A stretch of DNA of 64,000 bases from NCBI GenBank assembly GCA_016710585.1, contig JADJVN010000049.1, positions 13,315-77,314 on the forward strand, written 5' to 3'. The stretch comes from Saprospiraceae bacterium (GTDB lineage: Bacteria > Bacteroidota > Bacteroidia > Chitinophagales > Saprospiraceae). The notes beneath the pieces were generated by a model, which was given only the letters and a program-made list of their open reading frames with translations, was not told the origin of the DNA and did not search any database. Shown here piece after piece: positions 63,956-64,000 of this stretch (its first letter is position 1; each line of letters starts with the position of its first letter). The position numbers were made by a program, and so were the translations under genes.

Positions 63956-64000
63956 TATTTTTCTTTCTTCTATGCAATATTTGTAGTGCTTTAGCTCAAA
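63928..64000 (+). CDS. Partial exported-protein gene, possibly porT (cut by window end)
   Basis: An ATG at 63928, inside the end of ubiE in another frame, gives MQYLFRYKIIFFFLLCNIC then SALAQ before the window ends. This reads as a signal peptide with an Ala-x-Ala-Gln cleavage site. In many Bacteroidota the T9SS gene porT follows ubiE, so porT is a reasonable guess from position only. Twenty-four codons are visible, so the product cannot be confirmed. Confidence 0.45.
   Translation, partial: MQYLFRYKIIFFFLLCNICSALAQ

Noticed and set aside
1..64000. CRISPR arrays, tRNA genes, insertion sequences or prophage
   Set aside because: No direct-repeat spacing pattern, tRNA T-loop signature, transposase or phage structural gene was seen by eye.

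Overview
The window looks like a Bacteroidota chromosome, probably Saprospiria- or Chitinophagia-like (lineage guess is low confidence). Support: AT-rich sequence; several long secreted proteins ending in type IX secretion (T9SS) C-terminal domains; GWxTD, Omp28, BatD, DUF1573-YajC and BshB1 families; almost no Shine-Dalgarno sites; and several copies of the Bacteroidota -7 element TAnnTTTG ahead of genes. No tRNA, rRNA, CRISPR array, prophage or insertion sequence was recognised.

Layout: 1-1791, phenylacetyl-CoA epoxidase genes (paaA partial, paaE). 2062-3166, ExbB/ExbD proton channel. 3172-5041, LON-domain protein and peptidase T. 5115-6799, DCC thiol oxidoreductase and type II NADH dehydrogenase. 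6812-10096, a very large multi-pass histidine kinase. 10198-10566, RNase P RNA with its own promoter and terminator, then lysS. 12255-18197, two methyltransferases, a propeller/SprB/OmpA fusion, an orphan GNAT-like protein and a YiiX-like peptidase. 18319-20382, a secreted Omp28-type T9SS cargo. 20672-25656, a MoxR ATPase / DUF5682 / BatD cassette. 25659-32574, housekeeping genes (HI0933 flavoprotein, YajC, shikimate kinase, thioredoxin reductase, oligopeptidase B). 32571-34084, a WlbA/WlbB-like sugar pair. 34142-38745, lipoproteins, ThiL and an M48 protease. 38747-43062, MlaFE, Nth, LuxC-like reductase and RluD-like synthase. 43126-47542, Cys/Met PLP enzyme, BshB1, FabH and a T9SS cargo. 47683-54888, a close-packed minus-strand run: GWxTD, FolD, PrmA, a Kelch T9SS protein, polysaccharide deacetylase and GNAT. 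55023-64000, SDR, M1 peptidase, L19, HtrA, DapF, EtfBA, DUF151 nuclease, UbiE and the first codons of a probable secreted protein.

A striking property is that many conserved genes are broken by one-base indels, mostly in short A/T runs: paaE, exbD, a TPR lipoprotein, the Kelch gene, the M1 peptidase, dapF, and etfB/etfA with about eight shifts in 1.7 kb. bshB1 has an in-frame TAG. Because the protein sequence stays family-like on both sides of every shift, and dapF is normally essential, sequence error or very recent mutation is more likely than old decay.

The best candidate for a poorly described system is the MoxR-DUF5682-BatD cassette. DUF5682 carries two G-x-x-H motifs and an intervening Glu, reminiscent of the Tiki/EreA/ChaN/TraB superfamily, and the vWA, SWIM and DUF5691 partners I expect beside it are absent.
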